This document shows, piece by piece, positions 1 through 7,860 of a DNA stretch of 24,652 nucleotides. The notes beneath the pieces were generated by a model that saw only the letters and a list, made by a program, of their open reading frames with translations, did not search any database and was not told the origin of the DNA. The stretch is from Psychrobacillus sp040274765 (GTDB taxonomy: Bacteria > Bacillota > Bacilli > Bacillales_A > Planococcaceae): NCBI GenBank assembly GCA_040274765.1, contig JBEMAY010000048.1:1-24652 (forward strand), given 5' to 3'. Within the stretch, counting starts at the first letter, position 1; each line of letters opens with the position of its first letter. The translations under genes and the position numbers were made by a program.

Positions 1-561
1 TTTTAATTGGTCAGCAAATTTTTGTCGTTCAGTAAGCTTAGCATCTTCTTCATCTGCAACAAATTTTACGTCATATTGCTTAGAGACTTCAATCAATTCT
101 TTCAAGCTCTTAGGACTATGTATGTAAGGAATAGTTGAACGATGAGACTGCTCCGCCGCTTCCTTTGCAATTTTTTGCAGCCTTGCTATTTTTTTTTCGT
201 TTTTTTGCTTGTCCCATTTCACTATAGAGCGCTTTGCTTCAAAAGGAAAGAGAGAATGCATACCAAGTTCAGTGGCCTTTTGTGTGATAAGTTCTAGTTT
301 ATCACTCTTTGGTAATCCACAGGCAATAGAAACTTTAATTGGCAATTCGTTTGTTTCCATCACTTTTTCTTTTACTTCTAATGTGACTTCTTTGTTAGAT
401 CCAGAAAGAATAGACATAATATACGTTTCGTTAGCGGCCACTATAAACACTTCATCACCAGGTGACATGCGCATCACCTGAATCATATGATGCGCATCAT
501 CTCCAGTAATTGTTATAGTAGTTTTCTCAAGTAACGGCTCTTCTATAAAATAACGTTGCAT
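1..561 (-). CDS. rsmE: 16S rRNA (uracil-1498-N3)-methyltransferase RsmE, C-terminus cut off by window edge
   Basis: RsmE is a SPOUT-class, SAM-dependent enzyme that methylates U1498 of 16S rRNA in the small ribosomal subunit. The first 187 residues are visible, starting at MQRYFIEE and running open to the left edge; the family is about 250 residues, so the C-terminal part with the trefoil-knot SAM site is missing. Visible family signatures are the N-terminal PUA-like part with GDDAHHMIQVMRM (about residues 20-32) and IACGLPKSDKLELITQKATE (about 79-98). The start is an ATG with an AAGGAG ribosome binding site lying inside the end of prmA. Only 5 bases separate the prmA stop from this start, so the two are surely cotranscribed and probably translationally coupled. 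It is the last visible gene of the hrcA-dnaK operon, the position it has in B. subtilis (yqeU). Confidence 0.93.
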   Translation of the reverse strand, partial: MQRYFIEEPLLEKTTITITGDDAHHMIQVMRMSPGDEVFIVAANETYIMSILSGSNKEVTLEVKEKVMETNELPIKVSIACGLPKSDKLELITQKATELGMHSLFPFEAKRSIVKWDKQKNEKKIARLQKIAKEAAEQSHRSTIPYIHSPKSLKELIEVSKQYDVKFVADEEDAKLTERQKFADQLK

Positions 562-566
562 GACGA

Positions 567-1517
567 CTACTCCTTATTAACAGGCTTTCTTGAAATGATT
601 GTCACCCAATCTTCCATCATCATTATTTCGTCTATTTCAAAACCTGAATTTTGAAGGGCTACTTTCACATCATCTTTTTTAGTCGAGATAATTCCAGAGG
701 TAATGAATTGCCCACCAGGCTTCACAATAGTATACGCATCATCGGTAAATGTCATAATGATTTCAGCTAAAATATTAGCAACAACGATATCAGCTTGTTC
801 TGTGATATTGTCTAAAAGATTTCCATGAGTAACCATTACAATGTCACTTACTCGATTGATCGCAATGTTCTCTTGGGCTGATTTGACTGCAACTTCATCT
901 AAGTCAAGTGCATGAACAGTAGAAGCCCCTAATTTAGCTGCTCCTATGGATAAAACTCCAGAGCCAGTACCGACATCGACAACTGAGAGGTTAGGCTTTA
1001 CAGTCTTTTCAAGTGCCTGCAAACACATAACGGTAGTAGGGTGTGTGCCGGTGCCAAATGCCATTCCAGGATCTAACTCTATAATTAACTCATCAGAGTT
1101 CACTCTATTATATTCCTCCCAAGTAGGTACGATAGTAAATCTACTTGAGATTTTAACCGGATGATAATACTTTTTCCAAGCAGTAGCCCAGTCCTCTTCG
1201 TCTACTTCGGTTACGGTAATAATATTATGTCCTAGGTCAATATTAAAATTTAGTAAGTTGTTGATTGCAAGTTTGATCTCTTCCACTGTTTCTAATAGAA
1301 AGCTTGTTTCAGCTAAATAAGCTTTAATACGCACTCCATCTACTGGGAAGTCATCTGGATTTAAGCTGTAGATCTCACCAAATACATCTTCTCTATCTCT
1401 AGCCAACTCTTCTGAATCCTCTATTACTACTCCACTAGCACCAGCTTCATGCAAAATATTGCTTACTGCTTCCACTGCTTCATTAGTAGTATGAATGGAT
1501 AGCTCAGACCATTTCAC
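567..1517 (-). CDS. prmA: Ribosomal protein L11 methyltransferase PrmA
   Basis: PrmA trimethylates ribosomal protein L11 using SAM. The protein is 316 residues. The N-terminal substrate-recognition domain begins MKWSELSIHTTNEAVEA. The Rossmann-fold methyltransferase domain carries DPGMAFGTGTHPTT, the SAM-binding motif VDVGTGSGVLSIGAAKLGA and the post-motif VVANILAEII. I chose the GTG at 1517. AAGGAG lies 9 bases upstream of it, and the resulting N-terminus matches the B. subtilis protein as I remember it. A longer frame opens with TTG at 1526, but the ribosome binding site would then touch the start codon. It begins 13 bases after the dnaJ stop and leads straight into rsmE, so it belongs to the heat-shock operon. 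Confidence 0.95.
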   Translation of the reverse strand: MKWSELSIHTTNEAVEAVSNILHEAGASGVVIEDSEELARDREDVFGEIYSLNPDDFPVDGVRIKAYLAETSFLLETVEEIKLAINNLLNFNIDLGHNIITVTEVDEEDWATAWKKYYHPVKISSRFTIVPTWEEYNRVNSDELIIELDPGMAFGTGTHPTTVMCLQALEKTVKPNLSVVDVGTGSGVLSIGAAKLGASTVHALDLDEVAVKSAQENIAINRVSDIVMVTHGNLLDNITEQADIVVANILAEIIMTFTDDAYTIVKPGGQFITSGIISTKKDDVKVALQNSGFEIDEIMMMEDWVTIISRKPVNKE

Positions 1518-1530
1518 TTGCTCCAACTCC

Positions 1531-2652
1531 TTATTCGCCTTTTATCGTTCTCTTGATTTTATCAAATAATGTACTACCTTGCTCTTCAGGAATATCACCG
1601 CTGATTTCAGCAAATTCACGTAGCAATTGTTTTTGTTTTTCTGTCAATTTCTTTGGTGTAATTACTTTTACAATTACATGTTGATCTCCCATGCCATAGC
1701 CATGCACATTTTTTACACCTTTTCCTTTAAGACGGAATTTTGTAGAAGACTGAGTTCCAGCTGGAATTTTTAGCTTTACTTTTCCTTGGACAGTCGGAAT
1801 TTCTACTTCGTCCCCTAGTGCTGCTTGTGCAAAAGTCAGAGGTAACTCGTAATAAATATCGTCCCCATCTCGTTCAAATCTTGGGTCCGCTTTCACTCTA
1901 AATACAACGTATAAGTCCCCTGCAGGGCCACCATTTACACCAGGCTCACCTTGACCGCTCACACGTAACTGTTGACCATCATCTACGCCTGCTGGAATTG
2001 TGATCTTAATCTTCTTACGCTTGTTAACTGTTCCATTACCGTGACAGGTTGAACATTTATCTTTAATAATTTTCCCTGTTCCTTCACAATAATGACATGC
2101 TCTTTTCGTTTGTATTCTTCCGAAAGGAGTATCTTGAGTAACGTTTACTTGACCGTTACCATTACAGTGCGTACATGTTTCTGGATGTGTGCCTTTTTTA
2201 GCACCGGTACCATTACATGTATCACAAGTCTCTTCTTTAGCTACTTCAATCTCTTTTTCCATACCGAATACTGCTTCTTCAAATTCAATAGTCATAGAGT
2301 ACTGAAGGTCATTCCCTTTTCTAGGAGCATTCGGGTCACGACGACGTGAACCTCCTCCGCCAAAGAACGAGCTGAAAATATCCTCAAATCCAAATCCATC
2401 TGCACCACTGAACCCGCCACCAAAACCTTGGTTAGGGCCTGCATGCCCGAATTGATCGTATTGTGCACGTTTTTGATCATCGCTTAATACTTCATATGCC
2501 TCTGAAATTTCCTTGAATTTATCTTCTGCATTTGCATCCTTATTTAAATCTGGGTGATATTGTTTAGATAGTTTACGATACGCCTTTTTAATCTCATCTC
2601 CAGAAGCTCCCTTGGCTACTCCAAGGACTTCGTAATAATCACGTTTGCTCAT
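1531..2652 (-). CDS. dnaJ: Chaperone DnaJ (Hsp40)
   Basis: DnaJ is the co-chaperone that delivers unfolded clients to DnaK and stimulates its ATPase in the cytoplasm. The 373-residue protein has the full type I layout. The J domain spans residues 1-70 with the essential HPD at 33-35, followed by a Gly/Phe-rich stretch to about residue 110. The zinc domain holds four CxxCxGxG repeats (CDTCNGTG, CTHCNGNG, CHYCEGTG, CSTCHGNG), and the C-terminal substrate-binding domains follow. Length is normal for Bacillales. The ATG start is preceded by AGGAGAG. The gene lies 151 bases after dnaK; that gap holds a hairpin and a candidate promoter, so its level can probably differ from that of dnaK. Confidence 0.98.
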   Translation of the reverse strand: MSKRDYYEVLGVAKGASGDEIKKAYRKLSKQYHPDLNKDANAEDKFKEISEAYEVLSDDQKRAQYDQFGHAGPNQGFGGGFSGADGFGFEDIFSSFFGGGGSRRRDPNAPRKGNDLQYSMTIEFEEAVFGMEKEIEVAKEETCDTCNGTGAKKGTHPETCTHCNGNGQVNVTQDTPFGRIQTKRACHYCEGTGKIIKDKCSTCHGNGTVNKRKKIKITIPAGVDDGQQLRVSGQGEPGVNGGPAGDLYVVFRVKADPRFERDGDDIYYELPLTFAQAALGDEVEIPTVQGKVKLKIPAGTQSSTKFRLKGKGVKNVHGYGMGDQHVIVKVITPKKLTEKQKQLLREFAEISGDIPEEQGSTLFDKIKRTIKGE

Positions 2653-2691
2653 AGTTCACTCTCCTGCTCTGTTAACTTACACATAAAGATA

Positions 2692-2721
2692 ATTGTAACA
2701 TGGATAAATTCCTAATAGCAA
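2692..2721 (-). promoter_or_regulatory. Candidate sigma-A promoter before dnaJ
   Basis: On the minus strand TTGCTA (2716-2721), an 18-base spacer and TACAAT (2692-2697) lie 40 bases before the dnaJ start. The -35 matches 4 of 6 and the -10 matches 5 of 6 consensus bases. From memory, the B. subtilis operon also has a second vegetative promoter in front of dnaJ, which makes this more credible. No CIRCE copy is nearby, so this promoter would escape HrcA control. Confidence 0.5.
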
Positions 2722-2757
2722 AACAAATAGCGTATTTCTCCATGCTACTAATTACAT

Positions 2758-2795
2758 GGAAAAAGCCAAAGCCGAAAACGGTCTTTGACTTTTCC
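2758..2795 (-). terminator. Hairpin between dnaK and dnaJ, likely partial terminator
   Basis: An imperfect stem of about 13 pairs closes a four-base loop (2775-2778), with one bulged base and one mismatch. On the minus strand the 3' arm ends in a short T run (CTTTTT), and the A-rich 5' arm pairs with it. It lies just after the dnaK stop (2804). I infer that it ends or trims part of the hrcA-grpE-dnaK message while letting some transcription through to dnaJ. Confidence 0.6.
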
Positions 2796-2803
2796 TGTTG
2801 ACA

Positions 2804-4633
2804 TTACTTGTCTTTATCGTCTTTCACTTCTTCAAATTCTGCATCGACTACACCGTCATCAGATGGTCCGCCTTCTTGTTGTCCATTAGCAGCTGCTTCT
2901 GCTTGTGCTTGTTCATAAAGCTTCATAGTCAACTGTTGAACGATTTCGTTTAATTTATCTTTTTTCGCTTTAATATCTTCTAGATTTCCAGCTTCTAGTG
3001 CTGTTTTTAACTCTTCTTTTGCATCTTCAGCAGACTTTTTCTCGTCGTCTGAGATTTTACCTTCAAGATCTTTCAGTGTTTTTTCAGTCATGAACACTAA
3101 TTGGTCCGCTTCGTTTTTAGCTTCCGCTTCTTCTTTGCGAACTTTATCCGCTTCAGCATTTGCTTCTGCTTCTTTTACCATACGTTCAATTTCTTCATCT
3201 GATAAAGATGTGTTTGATTGAATTGTAATTGTTTGCTCTTTTTGAGTTCCAAGATCTTTCGCTTTAACATTAACGATACCATTTTTATCGATATCAAACG
3301 TTACTTCGATTTGTGGTACTCCACGTGGTGCTGGTGGAATGTCCGCAAGTTGGAAACGACCAAGCGTTTTATTGTCAGCTGCCATTGGACGCTCACCTTG
3401 TAATACATGAATATCTACAGCAGGTTGGTTGTCAGCAGCAGTTGAGAAAGTTTGAGATTTAGAAGTAGGGATTGTTGTATTACGATCGATTAGTTTCGTA
3501 AATACTCCACCCATTGTTTCAATCCCTAAAGAAAGTGGTGTTACGTCTAGAAGTACAACGTCTTTCACATCACCAGTTAAAACTCCACCTTGTACAGCTG
3601 CTCCCATAGCTACTACTTCATCCGGGTTAACACCTTTATGTGGTTCTTTACCTGTTTCTTTTTTGATTGCTTCTTGTACCGCTGGAATACGTGTTGAACC
3701 ACCTACTAAAATAACTTTATCAATTTGAGAAGAAGATAATCCTGCATCTTTCAATGCTTGGCGAGTAGGAACCATTGTACGCTCTACTAGATGAGCTGTT
3801 AAGTCATCGAATTTAGCACGAGTCATAGTTACTTCTAAATGAAGTGGACCTGCTTCACCAGCAGTGATGAATGGTAGTGAAATTTGAGTAGAAGTGACAC
3901 CAGAAAGATCTTTTTTAGCTTTTTCAGCAGCATCTTTCAATCGTTGTACTGCCATTTTGTCTTTAGAAAGATCGATACCGTTATCTTTTTTGAACTCTTG
4001 TACTAAGTAATCCATTACCACTTGGTCAAAGTCATCCCCACCAAGACGGTTGTCCCCAGCTGTAGCCAATACTTCAAATACGCCATCACCAAGTTCAAGA
4101 ATCGATACATCGAATGTACCTCCACCTAGGTCATAAACTAGGATTTTCTCATCGTGATCCATTTTATCTAAGCCATAAGCAAGCGCTGCAGCTGTAGGCT
4201 CGTTGATGATACGCTCTACTTCTAGTCCAGCAATGCGACCAGCATCTTTTGTAGCTTGACGCTCCGCATCATTAAAGTAAGCAGGAACAGTAATAACTGC
4301 TTTTGTTACTTTTTCTCCAAGGTATTCTTCAGCGAAACCTTTTAAATATTGAAGAATCATTGCTGATACTTCTTGTGGTGTATAGTCTTTTCCTTCAGCA
4401 GTTACTTTTTCGCTAGTTCCCATTAAACGTTTAACTGAAGAAATTGTATTTGGGTTTGTAATAGATTGACGTTTAGCTACTTCCCCAACTTGTTTCTCGC
4501 CATTTTTAAAAGCTACTACAGATGGAGTTGTACGATTTCCTTCTGGATTTGGAATTACTTTTGGTTCTCCACCTTCTAGTACAGATACACATGAGTTTGT
4601 TGTTCCTAAGTCAATACCGATAATTTTTGACAT
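2804..4633 (-). CDS. dnaK: Molecular chaperone DnaK (Hsp70)
   Basis: DnaK is the ATP-driven Hsp70 chaperone that refolds client proteins with DnaJ and GrpE. The 609 residues show the nucleotide-binding domain with GIDLGTTNSCVSV near residue 6, VYDLGGGTFDVSIL (second phosphate loop) and ILVGGSTRIPAVQ (adenosine site). The beta substrate-binding domain follows around residues 365-480, then the helical lid and the conserved acidic tail DAEFEEVKDDKDK. It lacks the nucleotide-binding-domain insert typical of Gram-negative DnaK, as expected for Firmicutes. The ATG start has a strong AGGAGG site 8 bases upstream. It lies third in the CIRCE-controlled operon, 85 bases after grpE. Confidence 0.99.
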   Translation of the reverse strand: MSKIIGIDLGTTNSCVSVLEGGEPKVIPNPEGNRTTPSVVAFKNGEKQVGEVAKRQSITNPNTISSVKRLMGTSEKVTAEGKDYTPQEVSAMILQYLKGFAEEYLGEKVTKAVITVPAYFNDAERQATKDAGRIAGLEVERIINEPTAAALAYGLDKMDHDEKILVYDLGGGTFDVSILELGDGVFEVLATAGDNRLGGDDFDQVVMDYLVQEFKKDNGIDLSKDKMAVQRLKDAAEKAKKDLSGVTSTQISLPFITAGEAGPLHLEVTMTRAKFDDLTAHLVERTMVPTRQALKDAGLSSSQIDKVILVGGSTRIPAVQEAIKKETGKEPHKGVNPDEVVAMGAAVQGGVLTGDVKDVVLLDVTPLSLGIETMGGVFTKLIDRNTTIPTSKSQTFSTAADNQPAVDIHVLQGERPMAADNKTLGRFQLADIPPAPRGVPQIEVTFDIDKNGIVNVKAKDLGTQKEQTITIQSNTSLSDEEIERMVKEAEANAEADKVRKEEAEAKNEADQLVFMTEKTLKDLEGKISDDEKKSAEDAKEELKTALEAGNLEDIKAKKDKLNEIVQQLTMKLYEQAQAEAAANGQQEGGPSDDGVVDAEFEEVKDDKDK

Positions 4634-4673
4634 ACAATTTTCCTCCTAATACATACTGTTATATGCAATTTAT

Positions 4674-4702
4674 ATTATAACTGGCAACCAAATGGACACC
4701 AA
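4674..4702 (-). promoter_or_regulatory. Weak candidate internal promoter before dnaK
   Basis: In the 85-base grpE-dnaK gap the minus strand has a perfect TATAAT (4674-4679), 17 bases after TTGGTG (4697-4702, only 3 of 6 consensus bases). AT-rich spacers produce TATAAT by chance, so this is a weak call. Confidence 0.25.
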
Positions 4703-4718
4703 TAAAAATCATTTTAGT

Positions 4719-5300
4719 TTATTCGTTTACTTTTACCATTGCTGGTCTAAGAATTCTATCTTTCAACTTGTAACCTTTTTGTAGTTCTTGAAGAACGATT
4801 CCTGAATCTTGTGTCTCATCATTCTCTTGCATCACTGCATGATGAAGGTTTGGATCGAAAGGTTTCCCTTCTGATTCAACTGATTCTAATCCTTCTTTTT
4901 CAACAGCTGCAACAAGAGAGCGATAAACCATATCTACACCTTTAGTCAACGAAATTGCTTCTTCAGTTGTAGCCTCGACAGCAAGTGCGCGTTCTAAATT
5001 GTCTAAAACAGGTAAAAGATCATTAAGTAAAGATTGCGCACGGTATTTATAGTCCGCTTCTTTATCTTTTTGCACACGACGTTTGTAGTTCTCAAAATCT
5101 GCACGAAGTCGTACCAAACGATCCTGTTCTTCTTCTAGCTGTTGCTTCACAAGAGTTAACTCATCTACTTCTTCTACTTCAGTAGCTTCTTCGTTAGTCG
5201 CTTCTTCCGTTTCGTTAGTATCTTCAGTAACAACCTCTTGTTCAACCGTTTCTTCTTCAACCGTTACTTCTTCTTTTAAATTTTCTTTTTGATTTTCCAT
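4719..5300 (-). CDS. grpE: Nucleotide exchange factor GrpE
   Basis: GrpE is the homodimeric factor that releases ADP from DnaK and so resets the chaperone cycle. The 193-residue protein starts with a very acidic, Glu/Thr/Val-rich tail (residues 1-55) that is probably disordered. A long coiled coil follows (about 50-95, including LRADFENYKRRVQKD). The C-terminal beta domain contains the signature region DLLPVLDNLERAL and the family-typical HHAVMQ and PAMVKVNE. The ATG start has AAAGGAG 12 bases upstream. It lies 17 bases after hrcA, in the standard hrcA-grpE-dnaK order. Confidence 0.98.
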   Translation of the reverse strand: MENQKENLKEEVTVEEETVEQEVVTEDTNETEEATNEEATEVEEVDELTLVKQQLEEEQDRLVRLRADFENYKRRVQKDKEADYKYRAQSLLNDLLPVLDNLERALAVEATTEEAISLTKGVDMVYRSLVAAVEKEGLESVESEGKPFDPNLHHAVMQENDETQDSGIVLQELQKGYKLKDRILRPAMVKVNE

Positions 5301-5317
5301 TTAGCAGCAACTCTCCT

Positions 5318-6355
5318 TTATTCGTGTTGACTTCGTAATATTCTAGATAATTCTCTAGATAAGTCCCCACTCATTACATCCAATAAAGATACTACACGTT
5401 TGTAATCCATTCTTGTGGGACCTATGATGGCAATTGAACCACTTTGCTCCTTACCGATATCATAAGAAGCTGTGATTATACTGCAATTATTCATTCCAAA
5501 TTGGTTGTTCTCTGAACCAATGCTGATATTGATGCCTTTTTTGTTTAGATGGAAAAGTCCTGGGAATTCATTGACGTGCTCCATCCAATACATAATGTTT
5601 TTGGCCTTTTCCACATCATTAAATTCAGGCTGACTTAACAATTGCATTTTTCCACCATAGTACACTTTATCCTCATGCTCGATTACTAACGCTTGGTTTA
5701 AAGACGCTATGAGGTCATTTAAACGGCCATTATTCTGACGTAATACAAACTGAGTGACAGCTTCTAATTTCATTTGTAGTTCGTGTAAGTATACACCTAC
5801 CAAATGTTCGTTTATGATATTGACCATTTTTTCAATATCAGAAGCAGTGAAGGCCTCAGGAATAGTAAACACTCGATTTTCAACATGGCCACTGTCCGTA
5901 ACGATGATAGCGACTGCTGAGTCGTCTGTTAGCGGAACGATTGAAAATCTTTTGACTCGATGCTTTCTCACATCTAAGCCTAACATAATAGAGGTATAGC
6001 TCGTTAGTTCAGACAAAATATTAGCTGATTTACGAATTATTTGTTCCGTCTCAACCTTTCTTTCCTCGAAAACAGAACGAATTTGTTTGATCTCTTCTTT
6101 TGAGATCATTTGTGGAGTTAGTAAGTTGTCTACATAGTAACGATAGCCTTTTTCTGATGGAACACGGCCAGAAGAGGTATGAGTCTTTTCTAGATAACCC
6201 ATATCTTCTAAATCTGCCATTTCGTTTCGAATCGTAGCAGGACTAAACGGTACTTCCTCCTTTTTCGAAAGTTGACGAGATCCAACTGGCTGAGCGGTAT
6301 CAATAAAATCATCTACCGTTACTTGCAATATTAATAATTGCCTGTTAGTTAGCAT
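5318..6355 (-). CDS. hrcA: Heat-inducible transcription repressor HrcA
   Basis: HrcA represses class I heat-shock genes by binding CIRCE and is kept active by GroEL. The 345-residue protein has an N-terminal winged helix (residues 1-75, with VGSRQLSK, ATIRNEMADLEDMGYL and HTSSGRVPSEKGYRYYVD), then the GAF-like dimerisation domain with its inserted segment. I chose the ATG at 6355, with AGAGGTGA correctly spaced upstream. A longer frame opens at GTG 6376, but that codon lies inside the CIRCE operator and would add seven residues absent from relatives. The gene is autoregulated, since the operator sits directly in front of it. Confidence 0.98.
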   Translation of the reverse strand: MLTNRQLLILQVTVDDFIDTAQPVGSRQLSKKEEVPFSPATIRNEMADLEDMGYLEKTHTSSGRVPSEKGYRYYVDNLLTPQMISKEEIKQIRSVFEERKVETEQIIRKSANILSELTSYTSIMLGLDVRKHRVKRFSIVPLTDDSAVAIIVTDSGHVENRVFTIPEAFTASDIEKMVNIINEHLVGVYLHELQMKLEAVTQFVLRQNNGRLNDLIASLNQALVIEHEDKVYYGGKMQLLSQPEFNDVEKAKNIMYWMEHVNEFPGLFHLNKKGINISIGSENNQFGMNNCSIITASYDIGKEQSGSIAIIGPTRMDYKRVVSLLDVMSGDLSRELSRILRSQHE

Positions 6356-6369
6356 GATTATCACCTCTG

Positions 6370-6396
6370 TTAGCACTCATCTGTAGAGAGTGCTAA
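6370..6396 (-). promoter_or_regulatory. CIRCE operator (HrcA binding site)
   Basis: A perfect inverted repeat TTAGCACTC - 9 bases - GAGTGCTAA, identical to the CIRCE consensus. It lies 15 bases before the hrcA start, between the promoter and the ribosome binding site, the classic position for HrcA repression of the operon. Confidence 0.98.
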
Positions 6397-6407
6397 TACT
6401 CATATAA

Positions 6408-6436
6408 AACTTATCAAATCTATAGAAAACTGTCAA
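6408..6436 (-). promoter_or_regulatory. Probable sigma-A promoter of the hrcA operon
   Basis: A perfect TTGACA -35 on the minus strand (6431-6436) lies just upstream of CIRCE in the 95-base hemW-hrcA gap. At 17 bases spacing the -10 would be TAAGTT (6408-6413), which is weak; TATATG a little further on is an alternative but too far from this -35. The -35 and its placement relative to CIRCE are convincing; the exact -10 is not. Confidence 0.6.
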
Positions 6437-6450
6437 CGATTATGACCAAA

Positions 6451-7584
6451 TTATCTAAGGAAATATTGAAAAACTTCATTACCTACAAAACGTCCTCGAG
6501 TTGTCAGGGAAATATGATCATCTTCTAAAGCCACTAGACCTTTTTGCATTAGCTCTTCGATTTCTTTCCCGTATACCTCACGCAAGGTCTTGCTGTATTT
6601 TTGTTCGAAGACGGTTAAAGAAACTCCTCTGTTTTTTCGAAGACCTAAAAACATCTCTTCTTCCATCTTTTCCTCATGAGTAACCTCTTTTTGCATCATA
6701 ATAGGCTTTTCACCTGAATTTACTTGCTTCATATACTTTTTCAGAGGACCATGGTTAGAATATCGGACTCCACTCACATAGCCATGGGCACCCGCGCCAA
6801 GCCCAATATATTCATCATTGTTCCAATACAACAGATTATGCTCAGAGGCTTTCCCCTCGTAAGAAAAATTACTAATCTCATATTGCTGATATCCGTTCGC
6901 TTTCATTTCATCCATTAAGAAGCCATACATTTCCGCTTCTAAATCCTCACCTGGCAAAGATAATTTACCTTTGGATAAGAGGTTATAAAAAATTGTCTTA
7001 GGCTCCACTAGTAAGGAGTAGGCTGAAATATGAGGGATCTTCAATTTAAAAGCCTCTTGAAGCGATTCCTTCCATTGCTCCATCGTTTGATTGGGCAATC
7101 CATACATTAAGTCTATGCTAATAGAAGGGAAATTTGTTTCTTTCGCATACTCAATGACCTTATATACATGTTCATTGGAATGGGTTCTACCTAATATTTT
7201 TAACAAGTCTTGATTGAAAGTTTGCACGCCCATACTCAATCTATTCACTCCAAATTTTCGCATGAGCTGCATTTTTTCCAGGGTAAGTTCATCTGGATTA
7301 GCTTCTGATGAGAACTCCTTTACATATTTCAATGGGATGTGCTCATGAATAAGTGTAAACAAACGTTCTAACTGTTCAAGCGACAAGGAAGTAGGAGTTC
7401 CTCCTCCAAGAAAAATAGTTTCTATACGACTTTTTGCTAATTCCTCTTTCCAAAGAGCCATTTCTTTTCCTAAAGACTCAATATATTCATCTACTGGCTG
7501 ATTATGAAAATAAAATTTATTAAAATCACAATAATTACATATTTGATGACAAAAAGGGATGTGTATATATACTCCTCGTACCAT
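6451..7584 (-). CDS. hemW: Radical SAM heme chaperone HemW
   Basis: HemW is a radical SAM protein long annotated as an oxygen-independent coproporphyrinogen III oxidase, but known to act as a heme-binding chaperone. The cluster motif is C12-x3-C16-x2-C19 followed by D20-F21. The Phe replaces the fourth Cys found in true HemN (CxxxCxxCxC), which supports HemW. GGGTPTSL, MGVQTF and SIDLMYGLPNQT are further family signatures, and a C-terminal winged-helix-like HemN_C part includes FLGLRKNRGVS. The 377-residue length is normal. The ATG start has AAGAAGG six bases upstream. In B. subtilis it follows lepA directly; here a gene of opposite direction lies between, and a separate promoter and structured leader precede hemW. 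Confidence 0.95.
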   Translation of the reverse strand: MVRGVYIHIPFCHQICNYCDFNKFYFHNQPVDEYIESLGKEMALWKEELAKSRIETIFLGGGTPTSLSLEQLERLFTLIHEHIPLKYVKEFSSEANPDELTLEKMQLMRKFGVNRLSMGVQTFNQDLLKILGRTHSNEHVYKVIEYAKETNFPSISIDLMYGLPNQTMEQWKESLQEAFKLKIPHISAYSLLVEPKTIFYNLLSKGKLSLPGEDLEAEMYGFLMDEMKANGYQQYEISNFSYEGKASEHNLLYWNNDEYIGLGAGAHGYVSGVRYSNHGPLKKYMKQVNSGEKPIMMQKEVTHEEKMEEEMFLGLRKNRGVSLTVFEQKYSKTLREVYGKEIEELMQKGLVALEDDHISLTTRGRFVGNEVFQYFLR

Positions 7585-7590
7585 TATTAG

Positions 7591-7649
7591 CCTTCTTTCT
7601 ACATTCTTTTATAAACACGAAGAAGGAGGCAAATAGTGCCTCCTTCTTC
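7591..7649 (-). promoter_or_regulatory. Structured leader of hemW: perfect hairpin with an alternative fold
   Basis: A perfect 12-base stem (7619-7630 with 7638-7649, 7-base loop) lies in the hemW leader, 35 bases before the start codon. On the minus strand the 5' arm reads GAAGAAGGAGGC and so contains a Shine-Dalgarno-like AAGGAGG. The 3' arm GCCTCCTTCTTC can instead pair over 7 bases with the real hemW ribosome binding site AAGAAGG (7591-7597). No T run follows on the minus strand, so it is not a normal terminator for that strand. On the plus strand a broken T run follows, but no plus-strand gene lies upstream. A regulatory role is inference. Confidence 0.5.
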
Positions 7650-7725
7650 TGGTTATTTTTCAAGCATCAAATATTGCACTAATTTGAATACCGTTTTCTA
7701 CATGTTTTTGTTTTCACCTACTGAA

Positions 7726-7754
7726 ATTATAGCCTATATTCTAGGTTCCTTCAA
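7726..7754 (-). promoter_or_regulatory. Probable sigma-A promoter of hemW
   Basis: On the minus strand TTGAAG (7749-7754), a 17-base spacer and a perfect TATAAT (7726-7731). Transcription would start near 7719, giving a leader of about 135 bases that contains the hairpin at 7619-7649. Having its own promoter fits hemW being cut off from lepA by the opposing gene. Confidence 0.6.
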
Positions 7755-7860
7755 ACTATTGAAATCCAGCTAACAATCAACCGTTTACTTCAGTTTGTTT
7801 GAAAATTACGAATGGTTTCCTGCAATATAACCATCTTAAAGAAAAGGAGATGTTGTTAAG

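Noticed and set aside
1518..1526. TTG at 1526 as the prmA start
   Set aside because: The AAGGAG site would touch the start codon; GTG at 1517 has ideal spacing and the conserved MKWSELSIHTT start.
2783..2793. AGTCAAA in the dnaK-dnaJ gap as a CtsR site
   Set aside because: Only one half-site is present and it is part of the terminator stem.
6431..6450. Possible CtsR box near the hrcA promoter
   Set aside because: A GGTCA-like piece is present, but the second heptad does not fit the RGTCAAA repeat; only CIRCE is convincing.
6501..6918. Plus-strand open frames opposite hemW
   Set aside because: They lack ribosome binding sites and family features and mirror the coding pattern of hemW.
7619..7660. 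Perfect hairpin before hemW as a plus-strand terminator
   Set aside because: It has a broken T run on the plus strand, but no plus-strand gene lies upstream to be terminated; a leader element of hemW fits better, though unproven.
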